The notes: generated by a model from the letters alone, not told the origin. A stretch of 9,556 nt of DNA from an uncultured Rhizobiaceae group bacterium (GCA_905479965.1 CAJQOR010000135.1:1-9556); one strand, 5' to 3'; numbered from the stretch's first letter, positions 1 to 5,278 are shown. Numbers and translations are program-made.

Positions 1-506
1 CCGGGCACGAACAATGTGCCATCAAGAGTTACAAACTCATTGCCCTGCTTAAAGTCCGAGATGGTTTCCTTACGGATATTATACTTGGTTTTATCACGTC
101 CCCAGTCATGCATCAGGGATGAGATGATCTCGCTGGTCTTCTTTCTTTCAACCCATAACCCTGACTGCTTGTCCTTGATCCAGAACTCACCGCCAACCAA
201 GACAAGCTTGGAAGCCAAGAACCTTTTCTTACGCTTAGCTTCTTCCATGTCTTTCAATGGCAACGCCCAGAGGTGATGAAGGTCCCTTAGCTCAAGTGGC
301 CTCACCAAGCTGTTGCTCACCCAGCAGGAGGAAGAAGGGCGATTGTCGCCCTCCTGTAGTTGATTGTAGTCAGGTGTGGGATCATAGTCCTCAGGAACGC
401 TACTGGAGCGTTTCTTCCGCGTTTTGGTCTTCGCTGTACGTGCATCTGATATATCGATCACCTCAGCTTCAATAAGGCGATCCAGTTCTTCATGATGATC
501 AAACAT
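1..506 (-). CDS. Helicase-like replication protein, N-terminal part (runs off left edge)
   Basis: The frame is open from the ATG at 506 to the window edge, giving 168 complete codons without a stop. The start has an excellent ribosome site, AGGAGG at 520-515, which overlaps the stop codon of the upstream primase-like gene. That means an operon with 12 bp between the genes and probable translational coupling. The first ~60 residues are acidic, then basic and low in complexity (KTKTRKKRSSS). From about residue 100 the sequence (LVLVGGEFWIKDKQSGLWVE, then DWGRDKTKYN and TLDGTLFVPG) resembles the region ahead of the helicase domain in phage and plasmid primase-helicases, where a short 'what the record says' strand pair precedes the ATPase. 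No Walker motif falls inside the window, so the helicase call rests on this resemblance and on the neighbouring primase. The coding frame is certain; the function is an inference. Confidence 0.75.
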   Translation of the reverse strand, partial: MFDHHEELDRLIEAEVIDISDARTAKTKTRKKRSSSVPEDYDPTPDYNQLQEGDNRPSSSCWVSNSLVRPLELRDLHHLWALPLKDMEEAKRKKRFLASKLVLVGGEFWIKDKQSGLWVERKKTSEIISSLMHDWGRDKTKYNIRKETISDFKQGNEFVTLDGTLFVP

Positions 507-518
507 TATTCACGCCTC

Positions 519-1442
519 CTATACAGCTTGGGCTAAAGCATTAGCTGCATCATTGGCGATTTCCTTTTGATACTTTGATGTCTGGTAGTGGCCACCGTCG
601 ATCCGATCCACCTGATTAAACATATGGATGATATCGTATTCTGTGATTGCAATACCCAAACGCTTGGCACGCCCGACCATCGACATCATTAGTCCGAACC
701 TTGCATGATGCCAGTCGCCATATGAGGACCTATATTTGTCCAAGGCCGCCTCGGTAATCAACTTGGTCTCATAGATATCTAGATCATCTGGTGAGGCGGT
801 ACGGAGAACATTTTCGTTGGGTGTGTTCTTACTGATGTTTGGCTTATCCTTCCTATTGGCGGTCTGAGGTTCTACTTGATCCGGCACATCTCCAATTTCA
901 AGCCATTTCTCTGCTGACAAGATATGAGCAAACTGACCAGCAAATTCAGTTGGGGCATTTGGGTATTGTCCGGGAACATAGAACAAACTTTCACACCCGA
1001 CTTTGCTTATGTCTGATTGTCCATCTGTGAAGACGTGATTTATCGAATGCCAAACTTGGCGATACATGTCGTAATCGACGTTCTCCAACAATGGGATGCA
1101 AAGCCTGAACTTATGATGATCTCTCCTGTGAGAGGCAGTGGAATAAAGCAGAGCTGCAATTTCCAGTTCTTCGACAATGTCCCATGTGTTATGCATGGAT
1201 TGCCCATGATCAACATCCAACACAATTAGGCCGGACGTGGTCGCGTTAGCTTTAGAGCGTTTGTTGTGATTGAACCTTGTTGGTGAGAATAATGGTGCAG
1301 CTTCTTTTGACGAAAACGCATCCTTTGAATAGCTGCGCATGACATATCCAAAATCTTCAAAACTCGTATCAACTGTTTCGATAGCGTTAGGTTTATAAAC
1401 ACTTTCAAAAAACGAAAGTGGAAATGGTTGGTGATCTTCCAT
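519..1442 (-). CDS. Primase-polymerase-like replication protein
   Basis: This is a 307-aa protein. The ATG at 1442 is chosen because AGAGGA lies 8 nt before it; a longer reading from a TTG at 1478 lacks comparable support. Residues 71-80 (GLIVLDVDHG) give a buried strand ending in D76-x-D78. Residues 99-118 contain SxASH followed by KFRLCIPL, then a Tyr-rich helix and QSDISK near 142-147, then FYVPGQYP. This order (DxD, a ser-his strand, an Arg-bearing FRL strand, then an S/D-D site) is what I know from archaeo-eukaryotic primase-like domains of phage and plasmid replication proteins. D76, D78, H105 and R113 would be active-site candidates. The C-terminal ~90 residues are helical, with a W-H-x-A-R-F-G segment, and may act like a primase C-terminal domain. 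It probably starts replication of the element together with the downstream helicase-like gene. The exact primase family is uncertain. Confidence 0.8.
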   Translation of the reverse strand: MEDHQPFPLSFFESVYKPNAIETVDTSFEDFGYVMRSYSKDAFSSKEAAPLFSPTRFNHNKRSKANATTSGLIVLDVDHGQSMHNTWDIVEELEIAALLYSTASHRRDHHKFRLCIPLLENVDYDMYRQVWHSINHVFTDGQSDISKVGCESLFYVPGQYPNAPTEFAGQFAHILSAEKWLEIGDVPDQVEPQTANRKDKPNISKNTPNENVLRTASPDDLDIYETKLITEAALDKYRSSYGDWHHARFGLMMSMVGRAKRLGIAITEYDIIHMFNQVDRIDGGHYQTSKYQKEIANDAANALAQAV

Positions 1443-1506
1443 AGTAAAATTCCTCTTGTTACAAAATCCACTGAACAAGACGAAATTGGCCCTGATCAGT
1501 GTCAGA

Positions 1507-1530
1507 GGTATTTAGGCAATGTCGGCAATT
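1507..1530 (-). promoter_or_regulatory. Shared upstream box, primase copy
   Basis: GGTATTTAGG (1507-1516) followed 7 nt later by GGCAATT (1524-1530) lies 65 nt upstream of the primase ATG. A second copy with the same order lies upstream of the RHH-like gene at 1997-2023. In the direction of transcription both read AATTGsCG, then CCTAAATACC, which could be a promoter core (TAAATA as a -10) or a regulator site. Since a terminator lies just upstream (1551-1578), the primase operon needs its own promoter, and this is the natural place for it. Confidence 0.4.
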
Positions 1531-1550
1531 GACAGCATAGGTTTGCAAAA

Positions 1551-1578
1551 GGCCCCTCTGCTCAAGAGCAGAAGGGCC
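1551..1578 (-). terminator. Rho-independent terminator of the RHH/microprotein operon
   Basis: The arms GGCCCcTCTGCTC and GAGCAGAaGGGCC pair over 13 positions with a single C/A mismatch and a loop of only a few bases. On the minus strand the stem is followed by TTTT; on the plus strand it is followed by AAATGG, with no T-run. So it stops minus-strand transcription, closing the operon that ends at 1642, before the primase operon begins. With read-through it could also act as an attenuator ahead of the replication genes. Confidence 0.85.
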
Positions 1579-1641
1579 AAATGGTGAAACTAAGAAGAAA
1601 ACAATAATGATTGATCAACACTAACATTTAGTACCAAATCT

Positions 1642-1770
1642 TCATTCGGTTATATTCGTTGAATTACTGAGATAGTCGTCAATCCAGATACAGAATAGTG
1701 TTGTCGAATTTACAGTAGTCAACAAAAGCCCCAGCAAGAGTAGTCCATGAAATGCGAGTGCGGTAATCAT
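1642..1770 (-). CDS. 42-aa hydrophobic microprotein, translationally coupled to the RHH-like gene
   Basis: The ATG at 1770 overlaps the TGA of the RHH-like gene (ATGA) and is preceded by AGGAGG with a 4-nt spacing, so the start signal is strong. The product starts MITALAFHGLLLLGLLLTTV, a single hydrophobic segment at about residues 2-20, and continues with a polar, acidic tail (WIDDYLSNS, ending TNITE). It looks like a one-span membrane peptide with an outward or inward tail of about 20 residues. The tail carries one Cys (C27) and one Trp (W29). A strong terminator follows 63 bp after its stop codon, so it is the last gene of a two-gene operon. I recognise no family. Possible roles are a membrane toxin paired with the RHH protein, a holin-like peptide, or a host-membrane modulator. 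The start signals make translation likely; the function is unknown. Confidence 0.65.
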   Translation of the reverse strand: MITALAFHGLLLLGLLLTTVNSTTLFCIWIDDYLSNSTNITE

Positions 1771-1952
1771 GCAGCCTCCTGATAGGGCTTGGTGATGACA
1801 ATCGGCTCATCCTCATCCAATTCATCGATCCATGACCATAATGCCATGGTCACTAATCTGCCATAGGGCACTCCATATTCTGAGTGTATGTTTTCAAGTA
1901 CTGCTTTTGCTTCGGGATCAATGCCCCTAATTGTCCATTTTTGATTTGTCAT
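1767..1952 (-). CDS. Small ribbon-helix-helix-like protein (putative DNA-binding regulator or antitoxin)
   Basis: This is a 61-aa protein with ATG at 1952, preceded by GAGGA at 8-nt spacing. Residues 5-10 (KWTIRG) form a short strand, followed by helix PEAKAVLENIHSEYG (13-27), a turn VPYG, and helix RLVTMALWSWIDEL (32-45). The strand with an exposed Arg, then two amphipathic helices separated by a glycine turn, is the pattern of the Arc/MetJ or antitoxin type of RHH protein, which binds DNA as a dimer through the paired strands. The acidic tail DELDEDEP followed by a short extension could be a partner-binding region. Its stop overlaps the start of the 42-aa microprotein gene, which suggests the two work as a pair. 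A palindrome set lies upstream at 2099-2195 and may be its operator. It could also serve as an excisionase or copy-control protein of the element. The fold is judged by eye. Confidence 0.7.
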   Translation of the reverse strand: MTNQKWTIRGIDPEAKAVLENIHSEYGVPYGRLVTMALWSWIDELDEDEPIVITKPYQEAA

Positions 1953-1996
1953 TTAATTGTCCTCGTATAATCAACATCCATCAGCAGATGTCTCTG

Positions 1997-2023
1997 GGTA
2001 TTTAGGGAACAAGGACGCCAATT
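1997..2023 (-). promoter_or_regulatory. Shared upstream box, RHH copy
   Basis: GGTATTTAGG at 1997-2006 is followed 10 nt later by GCCAATT (2017-2023). It is the partner of the box at 1507-1530 and lies about 45 nt upstream of the RHH start codon. The identical 10-mer and similar second half in front of two operons suggest a common promoter or a common regulator. A -10-like TAAATA is present in the transcribed sense; no convincing -35 hexamer was found. Confidence 0.4.
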
Positions 2024-2098
2024 AGCTGCGAAATTATTGGAATGAAAAAGAGTTGATCAAACGAAAGATAAACCCCAGAAAACAGGGATTCCTCTTTA

Positions 2099-2146
2099 TA
2101 GTTCGTGACGAACTTTTATGTTGTTGGTTTTATTCGTCACGAACTA
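2099..2146. repeat. Paired palindromes: 14-bp inverted repeat, each arm itself a dyad
   Basis: TAGTTCGTGACGAA (2099-2112) and its exact reverse complement TTCGTCACGAACTA (2133-2146) flank 20 nt. Each arm is a near-perfect palindrome: GTTCGT-G-ACGAAC on the left, TTCGT-C-ACGAA on the right. The centres, 2107 and 2138, are 31 bp apart, about three helical turns. This is what two dimer-binding sites on one DNA face look like. There is no T-run after the structure on either strand, so it is a poor terminator, although it starts only 12 bp after the lyase stop codon. A third, degenerate site (TTCATGACGAA) lies at 2185-2195 inside the lyase 3' end. Confidence 0.8.
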
Positions 2147-2195
2147 AGGCATGGTGATCAATCAACCGGGCTTATGTTGTTAACTTCATGACGAA
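2116..2195. repeat. Degenerate direct repeat across the lyase stop codon
   Basis: TTATGTTGTT occurs at 2116-2125 and again at 2172-2181. Each copy is followed by a TTCGTCACGAA-type site: exact at 2133-2143 after 7 nt, and TTCATGACGAA at 2185-2195 after 3 nt. The second copy encodes the last residues of the lyase (around LRHEVNN). The non-coding copy may therefore be a decayed duplication of the gene end, or both may be instances of one two-part binding site. Confidence 0.6.
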
Positions 2196-3069
2196 GGATA
2201 TCGACATCCTTTCGTTCTGAACCGAACCGCATCTCATCGTAGTGGATTACTTGTGTCGGTAACTTGATACCCCAGTCATACTTAAATGGTGTTGCTGTGA
2301 TACTGTCAGAAGATACGAGCTTGCCGGATGAATCCTTGTAGCTTTGTTTGTAGGACTTAGCCTTCACAGATTGGGTCTTGTGGTTATTCAACCATTTACT
2401 CACAAAAGAATTGTAGATGCCGTATTTGAAGTCAAGCCGACCGTTGGTAGTGTTCAGCATCTTCTTGGTGACCATTGGCTTGATATGACCACAGACTTGA
2501 ATGCCATTCATATACATCAGAAAGCTGTTGCCAGTTGGATCAAGGCTGTAATCTGCGAAGATCACTATATCCTGCCATCTACCTCTCAGCTTGGAGATAT
2601 GGCTGACCTCGCAACCACCCCCTGTATCAAACCAGATGTTCATGACATCGTTTCGAAGATTGATATGCCACAGCGGAACACTCCAATCCTGCATTTTCAC
2701 TTGGCCAATGGTCGTGTTAGCCGGACTAACATCGTGAAAGTCTTCGTCCAGCCTAATCGACCAGCCATACCAAGCCTGCTTGCCTGCCCTCTGTATGCGG
2801 TTCTGTGGATGTTCAGCACGCTCTACACGCTGACGGTCATTCGCACAGTCATCCCAACCTCTGGTGCTACGGCAATCACCATGACGAAGCTCAAACCGTT
2901 GAGACTTCTTTCCTCGTCGCACAACGCCACCGACAACAGAATAGTTATAAGCCGCATCTGCACTTAAACCCGGTTCAATGCGAGTCGCATCCTTTATCGA
3001 TGAACCTGCATAGGTCGAGGTCGATGATAAGATAAATACCAGTAATGAAAGAATTGTGATTAGTCGCAT
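2158..3069 (-). CDS. Secreted polysaccharide-lyase-like protein (heparin-lyase-like jelly roll)
   Basis: This is a 303-aa protein with ATG at 3069 and GGGAGG 4 nt before it. Residues 1-21 form a signal peptide (MRLI, then a Leu/Ile-rich core) with a likely cut after TYA21. The mature part follows the pattern I associate with the Polysacc_lyase / heparin-lyase I-like family: QRFELRHGDC near 56-65, an Arg-rich NDRQRVERAE segment, WYGWSIRLDEDF (about 100-111), TTIGQVKMQDW, a GRWQDIVIFADYS strand, MYMNGIQVCGH, and near the end FKYGIYNS and VIHYDEMRFGSE. Such enzymes cut acidic polysaccharides by beta-elimination in a beta-jelly-roll fold. Four cysteines (in HGDC, DDCAN, GGGCE and QVCGH) could form two disulfides outside the cytoplasm. 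The substrate cannot be read from sequence; host exopolysaccharide or capsule is a guess. It is transcribed away from the XRE gene through a shared promoter region, which suggests XRE control. Confidence 0.82.
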   Translation of the reverse strand: MRLITILSLLVFILSSTSTYAGSSIKDATRIEPGLSADAAYNYSVVGGVVRRGKKSQRFELRHGDCRSTRGWDDCANDRQRVERAEHPQNRIQRAGKQAWYGWSIRLDEDFHDVSPANTTIGQVKMQDWSVPLWHINLRNDVMNIWFDTGGGCEVSHISKLRGRWQDIVIFADYSLDPTGNSFLMYMNGIQVCGHIKPMVTKKMLNTTNGRLDFKYGIYNSFVSKWLNNHKTQSVKAKSYKQSYKDSSGKLVSSDSITATPFKYDWGIKLPTQVIHYDEMRFGSERKDVDILRHEVNNISPVD

Positions 3070-3101
3070 TCGCCCTCCCGTTTGGCCCTGATTTACAACA
3101 G

Positions 3102-3153
3102 ATTGTGTACATTATAGAATCAATATATAACAATATATGTTATATTACACAAT
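3102..3153. promoter_or_regulatory. Divergent promoter/operator region between lyase and XRE genes
   Basis: Two dyads overlap here. The outer arms are ATTGTGTA (3102-3109) and TACACAAT (3146-3153); the inner arms are ATATAAC (3125-3131) and GTTATAT (3139-3145) around 7 nt. For the lyase, a perfect minus-strand TATAAT lies at 3116-3111, though no good -35 is visible. For the XRE gene, TTGTGT (3103-3108), 17 nt, then TATAAC (3126-3131) is a plausible promoter. Both sets overlap the dyads, so a repressor bound here would control both genes. That XRE is the repressor is an inference from position. Confidence 0.5.
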
Positions 3154-3201
3154 TCACACCACATAGAGGGGTATGTCATATATTGAACAAATCAGATCAA
3201 C

Positions 3202-3660
3202 ATGGGGGCCACACACCAATGCATCAGGCACTTATCCATGAAACCAAAAGTCCAGAACGCCATCGCGACAATCAGAAAAGATCGCGGCCTGACACAGGCT
3301 CAGTTCGCCGAAGTCGTCGGTACATCAACAACACATGTGTCACGCATCGAGACAGGCGAGTCTTCTCTAACACAGTCTATGATGACCAAAATCGCCTCGG
3401 CACTCGATATAGAACCACAGGACTTGTTTATCACTTCCCCCAACGAGGGAGAGGTTAACTTGGAAATTCTGCATCATGTCGTACGTCAACTGGACGAGTG
3501 GCTTGAGGAAAAAGGTTTCCGTATCAGCGCAGATGATCGGGCCGATCTTACGATTGAACTATACCAACTCGAAGCAGAACATATTAAAGCGGCCCAGCTA
3601 TCGCCAGAAGATGTCAGAGTTGCCCGGTACGAGAACCTGATAAAAAGGTCATTGAAATAA
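3202..3660 (+). CDS. XRE-family helix-turn-helix regulator
   Basis: The N-terminal domain is a Cro/C1-type HTH: KVQNAIATIRKDRGLTQAQF, then AEVVGTSTTHVSRIETGESS and a final helix MMTKIASALDIEPQDLF. Counted from the inner ATG at 3238, helices 2 and 3 lie at about residues 19-27 and 30-38. The C-terminal half (EILHHVVRQLDEWLEEKG, DDRADLTIELYQLEAE) is helical and could mediate dimer formation or sensing; I see no peptidase motif of the LexA/CI type. The start is unsettled. The ATG at 3202 gives 152 aa without a ribosome site. The ATG at 3238 gives 140 aa, starts right at the HTH, and overlaps the stop of a 22-codon frame (3173-3241). It is divergent from the lyase and convergent with the integrase (29 bp apart), which fits a lysogeny-type or cargo repressor. 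Confidence 0.9.
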   Translation: MGATHQCIRHLSMKPKVQNAIATIRKDRGLTQAQFAEVVGTSTTHVSRIETGESSLTQSMMTKIASALDIEPQDLFITSPNEGEVNLEILHHVVRQLDEWLEEKGFRISADDRADLTIELYQLEAEHIKAAQLSPEDVRVARYENLIKRSLK

Positions 3661-3689
3661 ATTTTAGATGCAACAAGCAGCTTTGACTA

Positions 3690-5024
3690 CTAACCGTTCG
3701 GCAAAAACGACACATCTATTTTCTCAATCGCTGCGGCTCTTGGGATCACATGATGGCCATAGCCATATCTCCCAGCGACATCAGACTGAGCATGTCCAGT
3801 AATCCTATCGTTCAATTCTTTGGAAACATTCTTTTCGTCAAGAACTGTAGAGACTTGTTCAAGCGTTACCTCGCCGCTTTCCAACTTATCCATCATGGCT
3901 TTTGTCAATCCGGCGTTTCGCACCAAATCTTTAAATGTACCTCTAAATGAGTGGATCACTTTACGGGGGTCGGTGGTGACTTTATCAATATATCTTGCAA
4001 GTTTTTTACCTGCGTCATTTTGCGCCTTACCATCTTTGTCCAAAGTGTAATCGAAGACCCGTCCACTGCCACCGTTACTCAACATCGGGGCCACTTTAGA
4101 ATGAACTGGAATAAGTCTGCGCGAAGGATCATTTTTCACCAGAGCTTCCGTTAAATCCAAATAGACTATCCCAAAATCACGCCTGACTTGCGACCAATCC
4201 AGCAAAGCAATTTCATCCAATCTTGCACCAGTGGTTGCAAGTAGAGTGAGAGCTAGCCTGTCTTCATTATGCATGTCCTGTACGAATATATCTTCAAGCT
4301 CTTTCCAACTAAATGGAAGCCATGGTTCGGACCTTCGCCCATATTCCTTCAAATCTAACTCCACGAAAGGGTTTCGCTCGATGTAGCCCTTTCGTTCGGC
4401 CCAACGTAACATTGCTGCGACACGAGATATGTTACCGCGTATGGTTTTATTGGCTCTTCCCATTCGAGCCATCCATTCGGCATAATTGTAAGCATGAACC
4501 TTCTTAATATCGTCCAGATGAAGTGCGCTTCCGTTATCCATGGCGTCAATAAACTCTTTGATTTTCGAGATTTTTGTTCTGCGCTCTTTACCTGATTCCT
4601 GATCTAATTGGTCCAAATACAGAGAATACTCATTAACTAGCCGACTAATTTTTAACTTCGGGTCCTTATCCAACCCCAACTGCTGGATCGTAAAGTTATC
4701 TGAGACCATTATTTTCTTAGGATTAATCTGTGTAGTGAACACAGCTGCTGGATCATATTTACGTGCTTCGGAGCGAAGATAAATCTCATCGATCTCTCTT
4801 TGAAATTCCTCGTAAATCTCATTTGCGATCTGAACACTCTTAGATTCCGCGATTTTCTTGTCGGAAGTGCCTGTGGAGCGACGCACTTGTTTAGCCTTGG
4901 AGTGAGACAGAAGCTCTTGAGGTTTTGTCACAACAACAAACCATTTGTTGCCCTTAGAGGGTACCTGAATAAGTGTCGGTGGGTGGAATTTAGTGCCCAA
5001 ATTAGTTCCCAAAGTAGTGCCCAT
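3690..5024 (-). CDS. int: Tyrosine recombinase (site-specific integrase)
   Basis: This is a 444-aa protein with ATG at 5024 and AGGGA 6 nt before it; an in-frame stop lies shortly upstream. The C-terminal catalytic domain has all signature residues: R268 in ATTGARLDEIALLDW, K297 in VKNDPSRR, H358 and R361 in IHSFRGTF, H411 in ITGHAQSDV, and Y420 in GRYGYG, nine residues after H411 as usual. Residues about 120-225 form a SAM-like core-binding domain (RISKIKEFID to RWAERKGYIERNP). Residues 1-110 would be the arm-binding part, with a basic SKAKQVRRSTGTSDKK segment. It should cut and join DNA at the tRNA-Ser attachment site next door, inserting or excising the element. The N-terminus is odd: MGTTLGTNLGTK is encoded by a 12-bp tandem repeat. 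No frameshift or lost residue is seen, so the protein is probably active. Confidence 0.97.
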   Translation of the reverse strand: MGTTLGTNLGTKFHPPTLIQVPSKGNKWFVVVTKPQELLSHSKAKQVRRSTGTSDKKIAESKSVQIANEIYEEFQREIDEIYLRSEARKYDPAAVFTTQINPKKIMVSDNFTIQQLGLDKDPKLKISRLVNEYSLYLDQLDQESGKERRTKISKIKEFIDAMDNGSALHLDDIKKVHAYNYAEWMARMGRANKTIRGNISRVAAMLRWAERKGYIERNPFVELDLKEYGRRSEPWLPFSWKELEDIFVQDMHNEDRLALTLLATTGARLDEIALLDWSQVRRDFGIVYLDLTEALVKNDPSRRLIPVHSKVAPMLSNGGSGRVFDYTLDKDGKAQNDAGKKLARYIDKVTTDPRKVIHSFRGTFKDLVRNAGLTKAMMDKLESGEVTLEQVSTVLDEKNVSKELNDRITGHAQSDVAGRYGYGHHVIPRAAAIEKIDVSFLPNG

Positions 5025-5037
5025 TTTAGTTCCCTGC
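4990..5037. repeat. Four tandem 12-bp units across the integrase start
   Basis: Plus-strand units are TTAGTGCCCAAA (4990-5001), TTAGTTCCCAAA (5002-5013), GTAGTGCCCATT (5014-5025) and TTAGTTCCCTGC (5026-5037). Three lie in the coding part, giving GTT-LGTN-LGTK, and the fourth carries the ribosome binding site. Two GGGTGTC copies at 5079-5085 and 5091-5097, also 12 bp apart, follow toward the tRNA. The position next to the attachment site would suit arm-type binding sites of the integrase, but simple slippage repeats cannot be excluded. Confidence 0.7.
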
Positions 5038-5097
5038 GACTCGCTAACCTACTGAGAACTATAGATTTCAAAGGGTTAGGGTGTCAAATGGGGTGTC

Positions 5098-5145
5098 TGG
5101 CGGAGAGGAAGGGATTCGAACCCTCGAGACGGTTCCCCGCCTACA
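5098..5145. other. Probable attachment site (element-chromosome junction) in the tRNA 3' half
   Basis: The integrase gene begins 73 bp beyond the tRNA 3' end, and the tRNA 3' half (T arm and acceptor strand) is the usual core for such recombinases. The matching direct repeat should be found past the left edge of the window, at the far end of the element. The span given is the likely region rather than a measured core, since only one copy is visible here. Confidence 0.45.
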
Positions 5146-5187
5146 CACTTTCCAGGCGTGCGCCTTCGACCACTCGGCCACCTCTCC
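5098..5187 (-). tRNA. tRNA-Ser (anticodon GGA)
   Basis: The 90-nt gene folds fully. The acceptor arms GGAGAGG and CCTCTCC pair over 7 bp, with discriminator G and encoded CCA at 5100-5098. The D arm contains GAGTGGTCGAAGG. The anticodon arm is CACGC-CTGGAAA-GTGTG, with GGA at the centre. The T arm contains GGTTCGAATCCC. A long variable arm (GGCGG/CCGTC) marks it as a class II serine tRNA. It reads UCC and UCU codons. The 3' end faces the integrase and is complete, so the element has rebuilt or spared it. Confidence 0.97.
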
Positions 5188-5223
5188 GTTCTTAAAGCAT
5201 CTAAAGATGATAAGAATAAACTT

Positions 5224-5238
5224 AAAGCAAACTGCTTT
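5224..5238. repeat. Small hairpin in the pre-tRNA leader
   Basis: AAAGCA-AAC-TGCTTT is a perfect 6-bp stem with a 3-nt loop. It lies between the tRNA promoter and the mature 5' end, within the expected 5' leader of the precursor. Its importance is unknown; it may affect processing or be chance. Confidence 0.4.
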
Positions 5239-5250
5239 GAATTTGCGCGC

Positions 5251-5278
5251 AATATAACCATGGCAAACGTTTTAGCAA
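5251..5278 (-). promoter_or_regulatory. Promoter of tRNA-Ser
   Basis: In the direction of the tRNA, TTGCTA (5278-5273), a 16-nt spacer and TATATT (5256-5251) are followed at once by GCGCGC. A GC-rich discriminator behind the -10 box is typical of stable-RNA promoters under stringent control. It lies about 60 nt before the mature 5' end. Confidence 0.55.

Larger units (their letters stand above)
1..5097. mobile_element. One end of an integrative element at tRNA-Ser (satellite- or island-like)
   Basis: Everything between the tRNA-Ser 3' end and the left edge looks acquired. A tyrosine recombinase sits directly beside the tRNA 3' end, followed by an XRE regulator, a secreted lyase, an RHH-like gene with a microprotein gene, a primase-like gene and a helicase-like gene. 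Integration into tRNA 3' ends by a neighbouring tyrosine integrase is well established for phages, satellites and islands. The gene set fits a small self-replicating element or phage satellite, but no structural, packaging or transfer gene is visible, so the class cannot be fixed. The left boundary and second attachment site lie outside the window. The exact right boundary is probably inside or just beside the tRNA 3' end. Confidence 0.78.

Noticed and set aside
16..475. Two plus-strand open frames (86 and 72 codons) at the left edge
   Set aside because: Both are antisense to the minus-strand frame that stays open to the edge and has AGGAGG before its start at 506.
2074..2094. Weak hairpin (AATCCC against GGGGTT) below the lyase gene
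   Set aside because: The stem is short with an 8-nt loop and is followed only by a broken T-rich run; it is not convincing as the lyase terminator.
2344..2967. 207-codon open frame on the plus strand
   Set aside because: It lies antisense to the lyase gene, has no ribosome site, and its product shows no family features; the minus-strand frame has a signal peptide and recognisable motifs.
3105..3458. 117-codon plus-strand frame overlapping the XRE gene
   Set aside because: It is the wrong frame over a clear HTH protein; the product is Arg- and His-rich with no domain.
5076..5261. 61-codon minus-strand frame over the tRNA-Ser
   Set aside because: It is a translation of the tRNA itself and of its leader.
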